From positions 18,501 to 82,500 of the forward strand of contig CAJHNH020007013.1 in NCBI GenBank assembly GCA_905116865.2: 64,000 nt of DNA, given 5' to 3'. The translations under genes were made by a program, and so were the position numbers. Source of the stretch: Candidula unifasciata. Its lineage: Eukaryota; Mollusca; Gastropoda; Stylommatophora; Geomitridae. Below are positions 1 to 10,475 of the stretch, piece after piece. Positions within the stretch are counted from its first letter, which is position 1; each line of letters begins with the position of its first letter. The notes below the pieces were generated by a model. That model was not told where the DNA came from and ran no database searches. It worked only from the letters and a program-made list of their open reading frames with translations.

Positions 1-1049
1 CTCCGAAGTGATGCTTGCCACTCTGCCCTGAGTATGCCTGACTGCACATTTCCCAACATGCTCTGTGAGTCAGTTACAATCACGCCATGTGTGTACAGAT
101 GATTCTCAAGCACGCGGAAAGCAGCAGTGACCAGCTCTACTCTCAAACTAGATGTTGTGGTATCATATGAAAGACTTTCTTGTGCGAAGTGACGACTTTT
201 CTAATGTTATGAACCCCCATGCACTTTGTTTGCCCTTCAACACAAGCCATCTGTATAGATAGACAGGGACAATGAGAACAGATTAGGCATACGGTGATGC
301 AGTTTCTCTTCATGATGTCATGCTCCGAGATGTGGAGTAGCATACCTTTATGGGTAGTAATGTAGATAAAGATGTCGTAATTGATGGAAATATTAAAATA
401 CTGCTGCAAACAAGAAAAAGCTTTCACGGCACTGGAAAATTTGTGGAGTCAATGGAAGTTAAAACTAATGCTAAACTTGCCGTTTTTAATTCTAGTGTCG
501 GTTCAGTGCTGTTTTATGTAGCAGAGGCATGAAAAGCAGCTGAGGCGATTACCAAAGGGCTACAAACATTCATTAACTGGTGCCTGTGCAGAATAGAGGG
601 AATTAAATGGTATGATAGAATCACTAATGTAGAGAGTTGGGAGAACTCCAGCAGACCAACAAGAAGACGGTGACAATGGTTAAGACCCACGCTGAGAAAA
701 CTTGACAACTGTATAAAATTATAACATTTGCTAGTGACATAGGGTAACCATATCTGCATGACAAACAACTCATATACACATGGCATCTGTTGGGTAAAAA
801 TATCAAAGACATGCAAATACAAAAATATAATTACAAATAATTTATGAGAAAACAAATATAGTAAAGATACCAGCACCAGATCATGTAGATGACATGATAG
901 AGAACAAACCAACACAAATAACGGACTATTTCATCTAACTTTGTAGCAATTTTGACTCAAGGAAATACATCAAAAGAAATTATGATATACACTTGCAAAG
1001 CAACAGTAATCTTTAAAATACTAAACAAAATATGGAGCTTAAAGTTAAA
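1..1049. other. Intronic or 3' flank sequence, no gene seen
   Basis: This AT-rich stretch lies downstream of the third CEP295 coding exon on the minus strand. I looked for the next CEP295 exon, which should carry an acidic and basic coiled-coil segment, and saw no convincing acceptor plus open frame. Short open frames on both strands lack splice sites or family resemblance. Confidence 0.5.
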
Positions 1050-1330
1050 CAGCTTTGCGACCATATACAGCTTTGCGACCATATAGAGCTTTGCGACCAT
1101 ATACAGCTTTGCGACCATATAGAGCTTTGCGACCATATACAGCTTTAAGACCATATACAGCTTTAAGACCATATACAGGTTTAAGACCATATACAGCTTT
1201 AAGACCATATACAGCTTTAAGACCATATACAGGTTTAAGACCATATGCAGTATTAAGACCACATACAGCTTTAAGACCACATACAGTTTTAAGACCATAT
1301 ACAGCTTTAAGACCATTTACAGCTTTAAGA
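1050..1330. repeat. 18-bp minisatellite
   Basis: About 15 tandem units of an 18-bp repeat (core agctttaagaccatata, early units agctttgcgaccatata). The unit is a multiple of three, so all frames stay open and produce artificial repeat peptides on both strands. It lies about 170 bp past the donor of CEP295 coding exon 3. Confidence 0.95.
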
Positions 1331-1500
1331 GAGTTGCATGCAACTGAGTGGAGTTGAGGAATCAAATGCGAGCCTTCTGTGACATCTAACAGCACACAAA
1401 GGATGAGGATGATGATACGACAACCACATTTGTGTGCCACTCATGTGACAAACAGACTGACTTGTCACTCACACGACACATACACCGACATGTCACTTAC

Positions 1501-1605
1501 ATGTATTAAAGCTTCTTTGTGACCTTCGCCTATTGCTCGTAAAGTGCTCTCATACTTGTGCTCACACTTTCGAATATTCTCCTTCTTCTCTGCTTCCAGC
1601 TGTAC
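1501..1605 (-). CDS. CEP295: CEP295 coding exon 3
   Basis: 105-nt exon, 35 codons, phase 0 at both ends, bounded by a TGTAG acceptor and a GTAAGT donor (minus strand). It encodes a charged helical segment, starting VQLEAEKKEN and ending with STLRAIGEGHKEALIH. The SxGEGHxxA pattern matches the equivalent segment of vertebrate CEP295 (SMGEGHRQA from memory), which follows the VREQ segment found in the exon upstream. The helix is probably part of the N-terminal coiled coil. No later exon of the gene was found before the window edge. Confidence 0.82.
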
Positions 1606-1734
1606 CTACAGCAATTCAGAATATACAGCATTAGAGATGATGCCTGATCACAGGTGGTTAGCTGGACAGAGAGACTGATGCCCCCACACACATGTATGCA
1701 CTTATACACATGCATATAAATATACACATTAATA

Positions 1735-1935
1735 TTGCCGGGATGCCGGGTTCGATTCCAGCTGCGGGCCATGCGCCTTGCGTTGGTTTCGACAGTGGTA
1801 TCATGTGGGCTGACCGTCCAGAAAGCAATGGCAAACTACTGAAATTTGCCTAGAAAAACCACACAACAGCCAGGGGTAGTTGGGGATGGTTCTGCAACGT
1901 CCTGTAAAGGATACGCAACCAACCTAATAATACTA
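1735..1935 (+). mobile_element. SINE-like repeat, family H
   Basis: Contains a B-box-like ggttcgattcc at 1750 and the shared blocks agaaagcaatggcaaactac and tgcctagaaaaaccac. Related copies are at 29520-29740 and, degraded, at 3285-3440. It lies in the intron between CEP295 coding exons 2 and 3. Confidence 0.6.
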
Positions 1936-2103
1936 CATTTACTGGGGGATTCAACAAATATGCTCAAGAAAAACCAAACTGGCTTCATCAGACAAGAATG
2001 GCTTCTTGCTTTACCTTGCAATGCGGGTGCTCAAGGCAGTCAGCTGGAGGACAAGGTGGTTACCACGTCTAGTTGCAATGGACAGGAGTGATGCCATTTG
2101 AAA

Positions 2104-2372
2104 AAAGTAAAGGTACCTTTCCACCCCTCTAGGCATATAGGGCATTTAGGTCTAGACCTATATTTTTACAGAACAATCGGCACAAGATGGGTGATGTGGT
2201 CAGCATCACTGTGGCCGCCTTTAATTCCCGGGACTGCACCAGGTACCCACTCAAGGCTGGGTCGACCTGGTAGTCAAGGTCAATTTTGAAAAAAGTCTGG
2301 CTCTGCCAGGGAGCGAACCCACCACCTTCCGATCCGCACACGAGCGTCTAGGCGGTACGCCATGCCAGCCGC
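2104..2372 (-). mobile_element. tRNA-derived SINE, family B
   Basis: Reverse-oriented full-length copy of the commonest SINE here. Read on the minus strand it has a tRNA-like head, a middle block resembling gaccttggctnccaggtcg and a tail block resembling caccaagtgccgattggt, ending near aaaggtacctttac. The reference copy is at 17746-18013. Confidence 0.75.
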
Positions 2373-2536
2373 ATACCACGAAGAAGACTGCCACAACAAG
2401 CAGGACTCAGTATCCCTGCCCAGGCTGGTGGATGCTGGGATACAACCTGTACCAACCATGCGTGAACATTCCAACAAAGGCAGAAGAAGTTTGATTGAGC
2501 AGCACAGAACAGGCGAGGATCAGTCATGTTACCTGT

Positions 2537-2880
2537 GCGGAGCTAGCCAGGAAGAGAGCGGAGCTAGCCAGGAAGAGAGCGGAGCTAGCCAGGAAGAGAG
2601 CGGAGCTAGACAGGAAGAGAGCGGAGCTAGCCAGGAAGAGAGTGGAGCTAGCCAGGAAGAGAGCGGAGCTAGCCAGGAAGAGAGCGGAGCTAGTCAGGGA
2701 GAGAGCGGAGCTAGCCAGGGAGAGAGCGGAGCTAGCCAGGGAGAGAGCGGAGCTAGCCAGGGAGAGAGCGGAGCTAGCCAGGAAGAGAGCGGAGCTAGCC
2801 AGGAAGAGAGCGGAGCTAGCCAGGAAGAGAGCGGAGCTAGCCAGGAAGAGAGCGGAGCTAGCCAGGAAGAGAGCGGAGCC
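2537..2880. repeat. 21-bp minisatellite (heptapeptide-like)
   Basis: About 16 units of a 21-bp repeat containing gaagagagcggagctagcca. In one plus-strand frame it reads ASQEESG repeats, giving a 186-codon open frame, and it is open in a second frame too. The frame begins inside SINE B and lies in a CEP295 intron, so I treat it as non-coding. Confidence 0.93.
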
Positions 2881-2984
2881 CCTATGAACCTATTGGAGTG
2901 CTGTGATGATAGTTCTTACTAATCAATGATCACTAATACATTTACATACACATGGGAGTGACAGCAGTGTAATTGCTAGTCACA

Positions 2985-3170
2985 CCCCCCCCCCCCCCCA
3001 GGTCAAAAGTCTGGAATTCAAAAACTGACCTTGGCTCACAGGTCAAGCCAGCTTAACATGGTTATGAGGTAACGTCCTAGGAAGTAAAGGAGCCCAGTGT
3101 CATGCTGGTCAAACTAGCCACCAAGTGCCGAATAGTCTGTACAAATCTGAGTTTTGCCTCATATGCCTGT
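2985..3170 (+). mobile_element. SINE family B, degraded copy
   Basis: Begins after a C tract (about 2987-2999). It retains ctgaccttggctcacaggtc, the aggaagtaaaggagcccagtg block and agccaccaagtgccgaatag, all characteristic of family B. The tRNA head is lost. Confidence 0.55.
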
Positions 3171-3284
3171 AGTGCCACTGGTGTAGAAAGAGTTGTTTAG
3201 TTTATTTATTTACACAGATAGGAGTCCCTGGGTTTACCTACATGTACACAAATCAGCATCTGTGGCTTATGTGTTGCAAATGTG

Positions 3285-3440
3285 CTGTGTAATTCCACAG
3301 TACCATGTTCCAACCCACCTGTGGGCAATTTGGCAGCAGATCGCCTTGCATTGGTTTCAATAGTGCTTCCAAGAGCCAGGGTTTCAGAAAGCAATGGCAA
3401 ACTACTCAATGTAAAATTGCCTAGTGAAATCACAAACAAC
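3285..3440 (+). mobile_element. SINE-like repeat, family H, degraded
   Basis: Shares cgccttgcattggtttc and cagaaagcaatggcaaacta with the 1735 copy. It is intronic, immediately downstream on the minus strand of CEP295 coding exon 2. Confidence 0.5.
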
Positions 3441-3513
3441 CCACACACAGAAATGCTGGGGCTGGTTGGAAATGCATGCCCACAGATACATACATACACA
3501 GTTAGTCACTCAC

Positions 3514-3609
3514 TTTCAACGTTGCAGCAAAATTATTGAGCAACCTCTCTTTTTCTCTTCGAACATCATTTCTGATAACGGCAGCATTGGTTTTTGACTG
3601 TTCCCGTAC
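3514..3609 (-). CDS. CEP295: CEP295 coding exon 2
   Basis: 96-nt exon, 32 codons, phase 0 at both ends, bounded by a TTTGTAG acceptor and a GTGAGT donor. It starts VREQSKTNAAVIRNDVRRE and ends NNFAATLK. The VREQ start directly after the preceding exon's RRKLRIIQ reproduces the RRKLRLLQVREQ string I recall for vertebrate CEP295. The rest is charged and helical, as expected of this region. Confidence 0.85.
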
Positions 3610-3739
3610 CTACAAACATGAAAGAATGCAATTCAGAACATTGTAGGCAGTTATTACAAATTAATACCTTGAAAAAGATGACATATTGTTCTTATTTTTT
3701 TTTTTAAACTTCTAATTCTTGAAGGATAATCAGCAATGA

Positions 3740-3965
3740 GTGTATACAGCAATAAAAAAATAGTTTGTGCTCTAAGAGAGAATGTTAAGTCGTACACCAA
3801 AAGAAAAGGACATACAGCTTGAGGTAGACCACGAACAATATGGAAAGATAATATCAGAGAAACACTACAAAAGCATGTGGATGCAGCCAGAAGAGCAAGA
3901 ATATCTCCCCCGACACCCAAAGAGGTAAAAGAGGAGGTGAAAAAGAAGGGATGTTCAATGTACAT
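3740..3965 (+). mobile_element. Possible LINE C-terminal remnant
   Basis: A broken frame reads GRPRTIWKDNIRETLQKHV, resembling the GRPRxxWxDxI segment at the C-terminus of RTE-like reverse transcriptases elsewhere in this window (for example 37200-37260). It is short and interrupted by stops, and lies in CEP295 intron 1. Confidence 0.4.
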
Positions 3966-4224
3966 AACACACGCACACACACACAGAGCCATCTAGTTTC
4001 TTGCCAACATCCAATCCACTAACTCAGGTTTAAGGGGGCACTACACCCTTACTTGGTTACTAATTTTGTAAAAATCAACATGGTGATTTGCCCCTGATCT
4101 GCTCCTCAAGTTAGAGGTGAACAAAGACTTTCTGTAAGCCAATGTGGTCATACACCAGTACAAGCAGATGAATTCATATATCATAAAATACAGGCTGTTG
4201 AGGTCATCCAGAGAGTTCATACAA

Positions 4225-4287
4225 AATGACAGATAACACACAGTGACAGATAACACAAAGTGACAGATAACACAAAGTGACAGACAA
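4225..4287. repeat. Short minisatellite next to a splice donor
   Basis: Three to four units of tgacagataacacaaag begin about 20 bp into the intron after CEP295 coding exon 1. Confidence 0.85.
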
Positions 4288-4305
4288 ACAAAAAAAACAA
4301 CTGAC

Positions 4306-4398
4306 CTGTATGATTCGTAGTTTCCTCCTCTGTTCCTGATCCTCCTTGACCAACCGTTCAACCTCATTAGGACTGAGCCGATACTTGGGACGTCGCAT
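4306..4398 (-). CDS. CEP295: CEP295 first coding exon
   Basis: 31 codons from ATG at 4398 to a CAG|GTCAG donor. It starts MRRPKYRLSPNEVERLVKED and ends QRRKLRIIQ. The segments LSPNE, KED and RRKLR match the N-terminus of vertebrate CEP295 (KLRLSPNEEAFILKEDYERR from memory), including its place at the extreme N-terminus. The ATG context (GGTGCCATGC) has a purine at -3. CEP295 (fly Ana1) acts at the centriole wall and is needed for centriole-to-centrosome conversion; that is family knowledge. The full protein is usually about 2,000 residues or more, so only the first 98 codons are in this window. A possible 5'-UTR acceptor (CTTGACAG) ends at 4423, just upstream of the ATG. Confidence 0.87.
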
Positions 4399-4886
4399 GG
4401 CACCGTCAGCTCACGAGTAAGGCTGTCAAGTCTTTGATATTAGCCTGTCATTACACACAAATTGCACTGCTGAACTTTCTGGACATGATAAATACAGGGA
4501 GGGAGGGATATGTACAAAATAAACACAAGCGAAATCATGGTTTATGACCACTGCATTAGTGAGAAGGCTGGAACATGACCTGACCTAAATTACAAGGGGG
4601 GAAAACAGAGAATGAAGTGGTTTGGGCAGAAGGAGAGAGGAGGAAGACTAAAGTAGGGATGTATAGAACCCAAATGCATGATAGAAAAAAAAAATCAATG
4701 AAACCACCTGATAAGTATAAGCAACAAATATAGAAAACCACAACACTCAGCCTGCTAACAAATGAAAGAAAAAAGGCATGTATAAACATGGCTAAAATTC
4801 TATATATGCAATGAGATATACCAAATATTGGGGGTGACAAAGACAAGGACAACAGTCCAAAAATACACACAAGAACCTAGAGATGT

Positions 4887-4908
4887 GGGGGGGGGGGGGG
4901 GGGGGGGG
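4887..4908. repeat. Poly-G tract
   Basis: 22 consecutive G residues on the plus strand. Such tracts recur across the window (about 10708, 22852, 28605 as C, 47049, 52288, 60482) and are likely sites of assembly error. Confidence 0.95.
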
Positions 4909-5029
4909 TCTACATTAGAAGCATGATGCAAAAATGGGTGCATTTACAACAATTAGGATGACACTGAAGCAAGTACAGTCAATCAATTACCTAGGGTTTA
5001 CAAAAGCAACTGATGAAATATGTAATGTG

Positions 5030-5033
<4 letters not shown>

Positions 5034-5119
<86 letters not shown>
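5034..5119. repeat. (TA)n microsatellite
   Basis: About 43 TA repeats, immediately followed by a reverse-oriented SINE. A shorter TA run lies on the SINE's other side (about 5361-5390), so the SINE may have inserted into a TA-rich site. Confidence 0.95.
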
Positions 5120-5122
<3 letters not shown>

Positions 5123-5360
5123 ATTCCTTTACACGCCCTTAGGCGCATCGGGCATATGGGAAAAGCACCCATATTTTTTACAGACCAATCGGCACTCGGT
5201 GGGTAATGTGGTCAGCATTATGCCGGCCGTCTTTACTTTCCCAGGACAGCCCACCGTGGTACCCATTTGAGGCTGGGTCGACCTGCGACGTCACATACCA
5301 CAATAAAAATCCACGCAGCCCGTAGTGAGTTTTATCGCGGTACGTTGGATTACGAGTCGG
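5120..5360 (-). mobile_element. SINE family B, variant subfamily
   Basis: Minus orientation. It has the family B 3' region (cagaccaatcggcactcggt, aggctgggtcgacctgcgac) but a different 5' region containing ccacaataaaaatccacgcag. The same variant occurs at 23509-23760, so this is a distinct subfamily. Confidence 0.65.
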
Positions 5361-5734
5361 ATATATATATATATATAAAATATATATATACACTTCTCTC
5401 TGTGTTTGGTAGATTTCCCTCTGTGACTGTATATCCCCTTCTAATTTTTTTTAGACCTTCCTTGCTTCTGCCCTATGACATACGGGTTTTAATAAGGTAC
5501 CACTGGACTCCTGTTATGGTTTAAAAGTAAAAACACAATACATAAATTTTTACTGAACTAACTACCATTTTAATTATTATCTTTTTGGTGAAAGGTCATA
5601 AACTGTGAAGATACCTCACCTCACATAAAACAATACAAAAGAGTTAACATAAGAATAAGACAGATACATTATAATAAATAATAAAAGAAGACTGACTTAA
5701 TGTCCAGTTATAGAGCAGGATATTATAACAGGTT

Positions 5735-6320
5735 TAAATGCAAAGCCTGATATTAACCACATCAATCACCAAGTGCCGACTGGTCTTTAAAATATAGGAC
5801 TAGGCCTTATTATATGCCCTAACCGGCTATCTTCCGAATAACGGTCCCAAATTATCGAGGCCGAAAATTTACCCTAACAGGGCCTCAGTCACATGTCAAT
5901 TGCATAATTTTGACGACTTGAATTGCGGACTTCCGGGGACTATACCGCCACCACCGAGAGTATCTCCCACGCCGCTACGCGCTGCATGGATTGGGGCTAA
6001 ACTAGATGGCTAGGACTCACATGCAAATAAAATGTAGGAAGCTGCAGAAGAAGCGGTAGCTGCTGCTCGTGAGTCCTAGCCATCTAGTTTAGCCCCAATC
6101 AATGCCGCGCGTAGCGGCGTGGGAGATATTCTCGCCGGTGGCGGAAGTTGCCGGAAGTGCGCAATTCAAGTCGTCAAAAGTATGCAATTGACATGTGACT
6201 GAGGCCCTGTTAGGGAAAATTTTCGGCCTCGATAATTTGGGACCGTTATTTGGAAGATAGCCCCCTAACCTATAGGACTGATGGTTTAGAAAGGTCCGTT
6301 TACTTTTACTTTAATTACTT
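5735..6320 (+). mobile_element. SINE family B 3' part split by a MITE
   Basis: The left part, 5735-5824, reads catcaatcaccaagtgccga and ends in tatgccctaacc. The right part resumes at 6263 with ccctaacctataggactg and runs to ccgtttacttttacttt, the family B tail. The foldback element at 5825-6262 lies inside this older SINE. Confidence 0.65.
5825..6262. mobile_element. hAT-type foldback MITE, 438 bp
   Basis: Two inverted arms, 5825-6020 and 6069-6262, are nearly identical along about 195 bp and separated by a 48-bp loop. The ends read ggctatcttcc and ggaagatagcc. The element is flanked by a perfect 8-bp direct repeat, ccctaacc, at 5817-5824 and 6263-6270. An 8-bp target-site duplication fits hAT (or P) elements. 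There is no coding capacity, so it would depend on a transposase from elsewhere. The arms could form a long hairpin in DNA or RNA. Confidence 0.88.
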
Positions 6321-6787
6321 GTTTTCTAAATACAATACTAAATAGACACTAACATGGAACATTAATTTAGGCACATCACTTTTTTCCATTGACTTTCAGC
6401 ACTGAGAAAAATGAAGATTTAATCTTTGACAGTGTATTGTTAATATTTTATTTCCCAATAGGGAGCAACCCTGACACCATGACATGGACATGAGTAATAA
6501 TAATGAGTCAGTACAAACAAGTAGCAACTTCTAGCAACCGACGTTTACCAAAATACTGTCTTCCAAACGTTTTTTTTTCTACACCCTGTCCTGCCTTTCA
6601 GCGCCAGGCACTGAAGAGGAATCTGTGAGCTTTGCAGATACTGGTCTGAAATAATAATTATTAATTTAGTATTTACTATTTACCCCCTGGTTATCGACAA
6701 TAGGTACGAGCCAAACAAACACAACTCTCCTTGACAACAGACACTGCAGGTGAGTTAATCAGACGAGACATAGGCTGCAGCACTCAC

Positions 6788-6938
6788 CAAGGTCATCAAT
6801 AATCTAAAGCCGCTAATACTTTAACTGTATGACCAGGCTGCACAACGTTTTAAGTCTGTTCCAACACACAGCTGTCAGTTTTGTTTATGAACAAGTCCGG
6901 ACACAAGTTTCAAACAACCGCGGCGGAAGTGACGTCAT
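6788..6938 (-). promoter_or_regulatory. Candidate CEP295 promoter and non-coding first exon
   Basis: cggaagtgacgtcat at 6924-6938 joins an ETS site (CGGAAGT) to a full cAMP-response element (TGACGTCA), a combination typical of TATA-less housekeeping promoters. On the minus strand, about 135 bp away, a donor reads CCTTG|GTGAGTG (exon edge at 6788). A first exon starting near 6900 and spliced to the acceptor at 4423 would place the promoter about 2.5 kb upstream of the CEP295 start codon. A plus-strand donor-like CTGCAG|GTGAGT at about 6748 could mean a divergent transcript. The site is clear; its assignment to CEP295 is inference. Confidence 0.4.
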
Positions 6939-7104
6939 GAAGACATCTTGCTGCCTGTTTTATGAATTCTTGTCTACCTGTACTTCATATCTTCCCAACT
7001 TACCTTTCTCAGCCTCCCCGTCTTCTTCAGTTACCACAATAAGTGTCACGCCTACTCCCTTCTTTAAACTACATCTTAATTTTAACTTTGGGGTTGTTGG
7101 TTGA

Positions 7105-8500
7105 AAGTGACGAAATTAAAAAAAAAAAATTTCAAGGCATCAGATCGGATTTATAAACCAGTTGAGTATTTAATTAAGGGAGCAGCAGAGAGAGGCATTT
7201 GTCGGGTGAGAGAGAGAGAGAGAGACGATGTCTGGCTGGATGACACCAAGGCATGGAGGAATATCAATAGTGAAATTAATTGAAAAATGCAAAGGACTGA
7301 TAACTCAGAGAGACACAAGCGCCTACGCTGCCTGGCATACGCTGCTGCTGCTGCTGATGCTGCTGCTGCTAATGATGATGATGATGATTAGAGAAATACT
7401 GGGCATTTTGTGACAATTATAAATATGTAAAGAAAGAGAGATATAGTAAGACAACGAGACAATATTATTGACAGCCTTTTGTCTTGGCACGAATGATCGT
7501 CAGCACATGAACGAGGCCCGCTTTTGGCGACAGCCGGCAGCAGAGGAACGTGGCATACCCTGTTTCTGTCCTAAAGTTGGCTAAACTGATACTTCGAGTC
7601 ACGAACCTAATTCGTTATTTGCCTCCGTTGGCGAACCAAAATGCTCGCGAGCAGCAGCAGTTATTTTTCCAATTCAAATTAATGCAAATCCAATTAGAAC
7701 GTTCGGTCGCCCCAGAAATATAATTTTTGTTGTTGTTGGTGTTGTTGACTTGTTAAGGATTTACGTGTGGTAAACATAATATAAAATGTACAATATAACT
7801 TACCTTTGTGGTCGATGGCTTCTAGCACAAGTAGATGGTAGAGGGGGAATACGAAGACCACGCCTTCGAAGGAGAGTCCCATTCCATACTAATGTTGTGT
7901 AACTGTGTAGGCATGTCTGGAATTTTTTTTTCCCCACCTGCTTATATCCTGTGAGAGGAGGCGAGTTAGTTGGTGGGACAGCTAACTCTATAAAATACCT
8001 TAAAACTCTACGAGTTGGCCATCGGCGGGTAAGAGGCGCCATAACTACTCCCCCCCCCCCCCCCCTGTTGCCTTGCAGGGTAAGTCTCTTTAGACAAAGG
8101 CTATTGGAATCAAACCATATATAAACCGGCGGAAGTCAAGGGGAAACCAACGCTGTATTATCCCTAGTCAGTCATGCCTCAAAATATTACGCAGAGACAT
8201 GATCGTTAACGCCAGTCCCCAAGGCACCTGATGATGATGATGATGATATCCTGTGAAGCGGTTCGATTGCTAGCACAGTGGCTGGGTGTTTTCACAAGTA
8301 ACGATCTAGTGGCATTTGTCTTTTTCTTTGTTGGATAATATGAATTCCAGTTTGTCAACGAAATTTCTCGAACCAAGTCAAGTCCACGTACAAAAACAAT
8401 CTCGCCCACGTTCAATTCTTGAACCATCTTCAACTTGCTTTAAATGCATCGACGTTAGCATCAGTTGTATTCGGCTCTCATCTCATCTTGATCCACTAGT
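7105..8500. other. Intergenic stretch, no gene recognised
   Basis: Holds a short GA run (7208-7227), GCT and ATG triplet runs (7343-7388) and a C tract (about 8049-8065). Minus-strand open frames at 7694-8042 have a plausible donor (AAAG|GTAAGTTAT near 7803) but no recognisable product. Confidence 0.5.
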
Positions 8501-8502
8501 AT

Positions 8503-8691
8503 AGCAGTTCTCAACCTGTGGGTCGGGACCCTTTTGTTGATCGAACGACCCTTTCACAGGGGTCGCCAGAGACTATCGGAAAACACAGATTCACTGAAGT
8601 AACAGCGAAAATAATTGTATGGTTGGAGGCTCGACACAACATAAGGAACTGTATTAAAGGGTCGCGGCTTTAGGAACGTTGAGAACCACTG
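8503..8691 (+). mobile_element. SPIN-like hAT non-autonomous element, copy 1
   Basis: Terminal regions gcagttctcaacctgtgggt and gttgagaaccactg are inverted. Internal blocks tcgaacgaccctttcacagg and ggggtcgcc...ctatcggaaaacaca match what I recall of SPIN (SPACE INVADERS) hAT elements. The length of about 190 bp suits a non-autonomous SPIN. No clean 8-bp duplication is visible, so the ends are approximate. It is inverted relative to copy 2 at 9841. Confidence 0.75.
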
Positions 8692-8739
8692 CTGTAGTAC
8701 CTTACCGTGCCGAGGTGAAGTTTAATCTACGGAAAGGAG

Positions 8740-9480
8740 CCCGACTGTGTGCCGGGAATTGCCAGGCATTCTGTAGTTCCCTCTGTCATTCGCTTGCATG
8801 CTCAGCCTCGACTTCGCTTCCCGCCTCGGCTGGACATAATTGCTTGCTGTGGTATACTGTCTGCTGACATCCGCATTACATGGCCAAACCATTTCACTCC
8901 TTGTCTTTTAATGAAATCCAGAGCTGCCTTATCATCATTTTCCTTCCGATTTAATCGTTTCTAATCATAGCACTTCTTGATATATTGAGAGTCCTTCACA
9001 GAAATCTAATTTCAGTTGTTGAAATTGTTGTCTCTCCTTTTCTGTCATTGTCCAGGTATGGCATTGATAACATTGTGTCATAGATTGCTCTTTTGGTTTC
9101 TACTGACACATGTTTGTTTCTTAATATTGGTGCAATTTGGTCAATGAGTTGGTTTGTTTTGTTACACCGGTTACCAATCTCATCTTCTGTTTTGCCAGCT
9201 GATGTTATTATGCTTCCTAACTATTTGTAGTTCTTGGTTTGTTTCTGAGGCTGTTCTGTAAGCTGGATATTTATTGTTTTGTCTACTTTGGCTATGGTTA
9301 TGACCTTTATTTTTGTTGGCGCTAATGTTCATGTTATGCTCTTTACGAATTTGGTTTAAATAATTTATATGGTCGTGCAGTTTAGTTTCTGAAGTATTCT
9401 GGTGTGCGGCGTTTCCACCACTAAATCACCGTACATATTAGGGCCTCGCTGACATTATCTCCAGCAATCTGCTTTTTGTT
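8740..9480 (-). mobile_element. RTE-like LINE remnant
   Basis: On the minus strand, broken frames read NISANKNKG, then KTKNYKYLGSIIT-like text, GKTEDEIGNRC and TKRAIYDTM. These are the thumb region that follows the catalytic core in RTE-like reverse transcriptases. A further piece near 8900 reads GHVMRMSADSIP, the WxGHVxRM segment near the C-terminus. Many stops and shifts show it is inactive. It lies between the two SPIN-like copies. Confidence 0.65.
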
Positions 9481-9840
9481 TATTCCAAATAACATAATTG
9501 TTCTACTTCTTCTAACAATTGAGACTGTTGCTTTGTTATCATAGTCACGCATGTAGTCACACTAAATGTCTTTATGGCATATTAATTTTTTAAGAAAGTA
9601 CAGATCATAGTTAAAGCCATATCGTACTGTTTGGTGAGATCAGAAACACAACAACATTCTCATGTTTAGGCATTACTTCCTTCTTCGTTTCTACTGTAAT
9701 ACTCTAGGCTTCTTTACACCATTGTATGCAGTCGTCTTATTGGTGTTGTTTTGCAGCTAACTCTTCTATAGGACAAGAAATCCAGTCTCACCTAACTCTC
9801 CTGTGTCGTCTTGAACGACAAACACAATGTCACAGTAGAG

Positions 9841-10031
9841 CAAAGGTTCTCAACTTTCCTAATGCCGCTATCCTTTAATACTGTTTCTCATGTTGTGGCG
9901 ACCCCAACCATACAATTATTTTCGTTGTTACTTCATAAGTTAATATGTGTTTTCCGATGGTCTTAAGCGACCCCTGTGAAAGGGTCGTTCGACCTAGAAA
10001 CGGGGTGCTACTCACAGGTTGCGAACCGCTA
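9841..10031 (-). mobile_element. SPIN-like hAT non-autonomous element, copy 2
   Basis: 191 bp with perfect 8-bp target-site duplications, cagtagag, at 9833-9840 and 10032-10039. Starts caaaggttctcaac and ends gcgaaccgcta. Internal blocks tcatgttgtggcgacccc, accatacaattattttcgtt, tgttttccgatggtctt and gcgacccctgtgaaagggtc match SPIN-type elements as I recall them. Confidence 0.85.
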
Positions 10032-10102
10032 CAGTAGAGCTACTCTTTTCCTCCTGTCTGATCAAGCATCATTTATTTAGGAGTAATATAATAAATTATG
10101 CC

Positions 10103-10475
10103 CACAGACATCACTGAAAAATGTTACACCACAGACATCACTGAAAGATGTTACACCACAGACATCACTGAAAGTTGTTACACCACAGACATCACTGAAA
10201 AATGTTACACCACAGACATCACTGAAAATGTTACACCACAGATATCACTGAAAAATGTTACACCACAGACATCACTGAAAATGTTACACCACAGACATCA
10301 CTGAAAGATGTTACACCACAGACATCACTGAAAGTTGTTACACCACAGACATCACTGAAAGTTGTTACACCACAGACATCACTGAAAGTTGTTACACCAC
10401 AGACATCACTGAAAGTTATTACACCACAGACATCACTGAAAGTTGTTACACCACAGACATCACTGAAAAATGTTG
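10103..10475. repeat. 27-bp minisatellite
   Basis: About 14 units built on accacagacatcactgaaa followed by a short variable gttgtta, aatgtta or atgtta segment. Confidence 0.95.

Noticed and set aside
957..1440. Open frames of about 100-130 codons on both strands
   Set aside because: All are products of the 18-bp array, open in several frames at once.
2362..2922. 186-codon plus-strand open frame with ASQEESG repeats
   Set aside because: It starts inside a reverse-oriented SINE and is otherwise a 21-bp minisatellite in a CEP295 intron; the frame is open only because the unit is a multiple of three.
6829..7104. 91-codon plus-strand frame next to the ETS/CRE site
   Set aside because: Rich in Ser, Thr and Phe without resemblance to any family; start codon context and splice sites do not support it.
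7694..8042. Minus-strand frames with a GTAAGT donor
   Set aside because: Two frames are open equally, no family resemblance, and no partner exon in phase was found.
10103..10475. CRISPR-like regular repeat
   Set aside because: Direct tandem repeats without spacers in a eukaryotic genome; a minisatellite.
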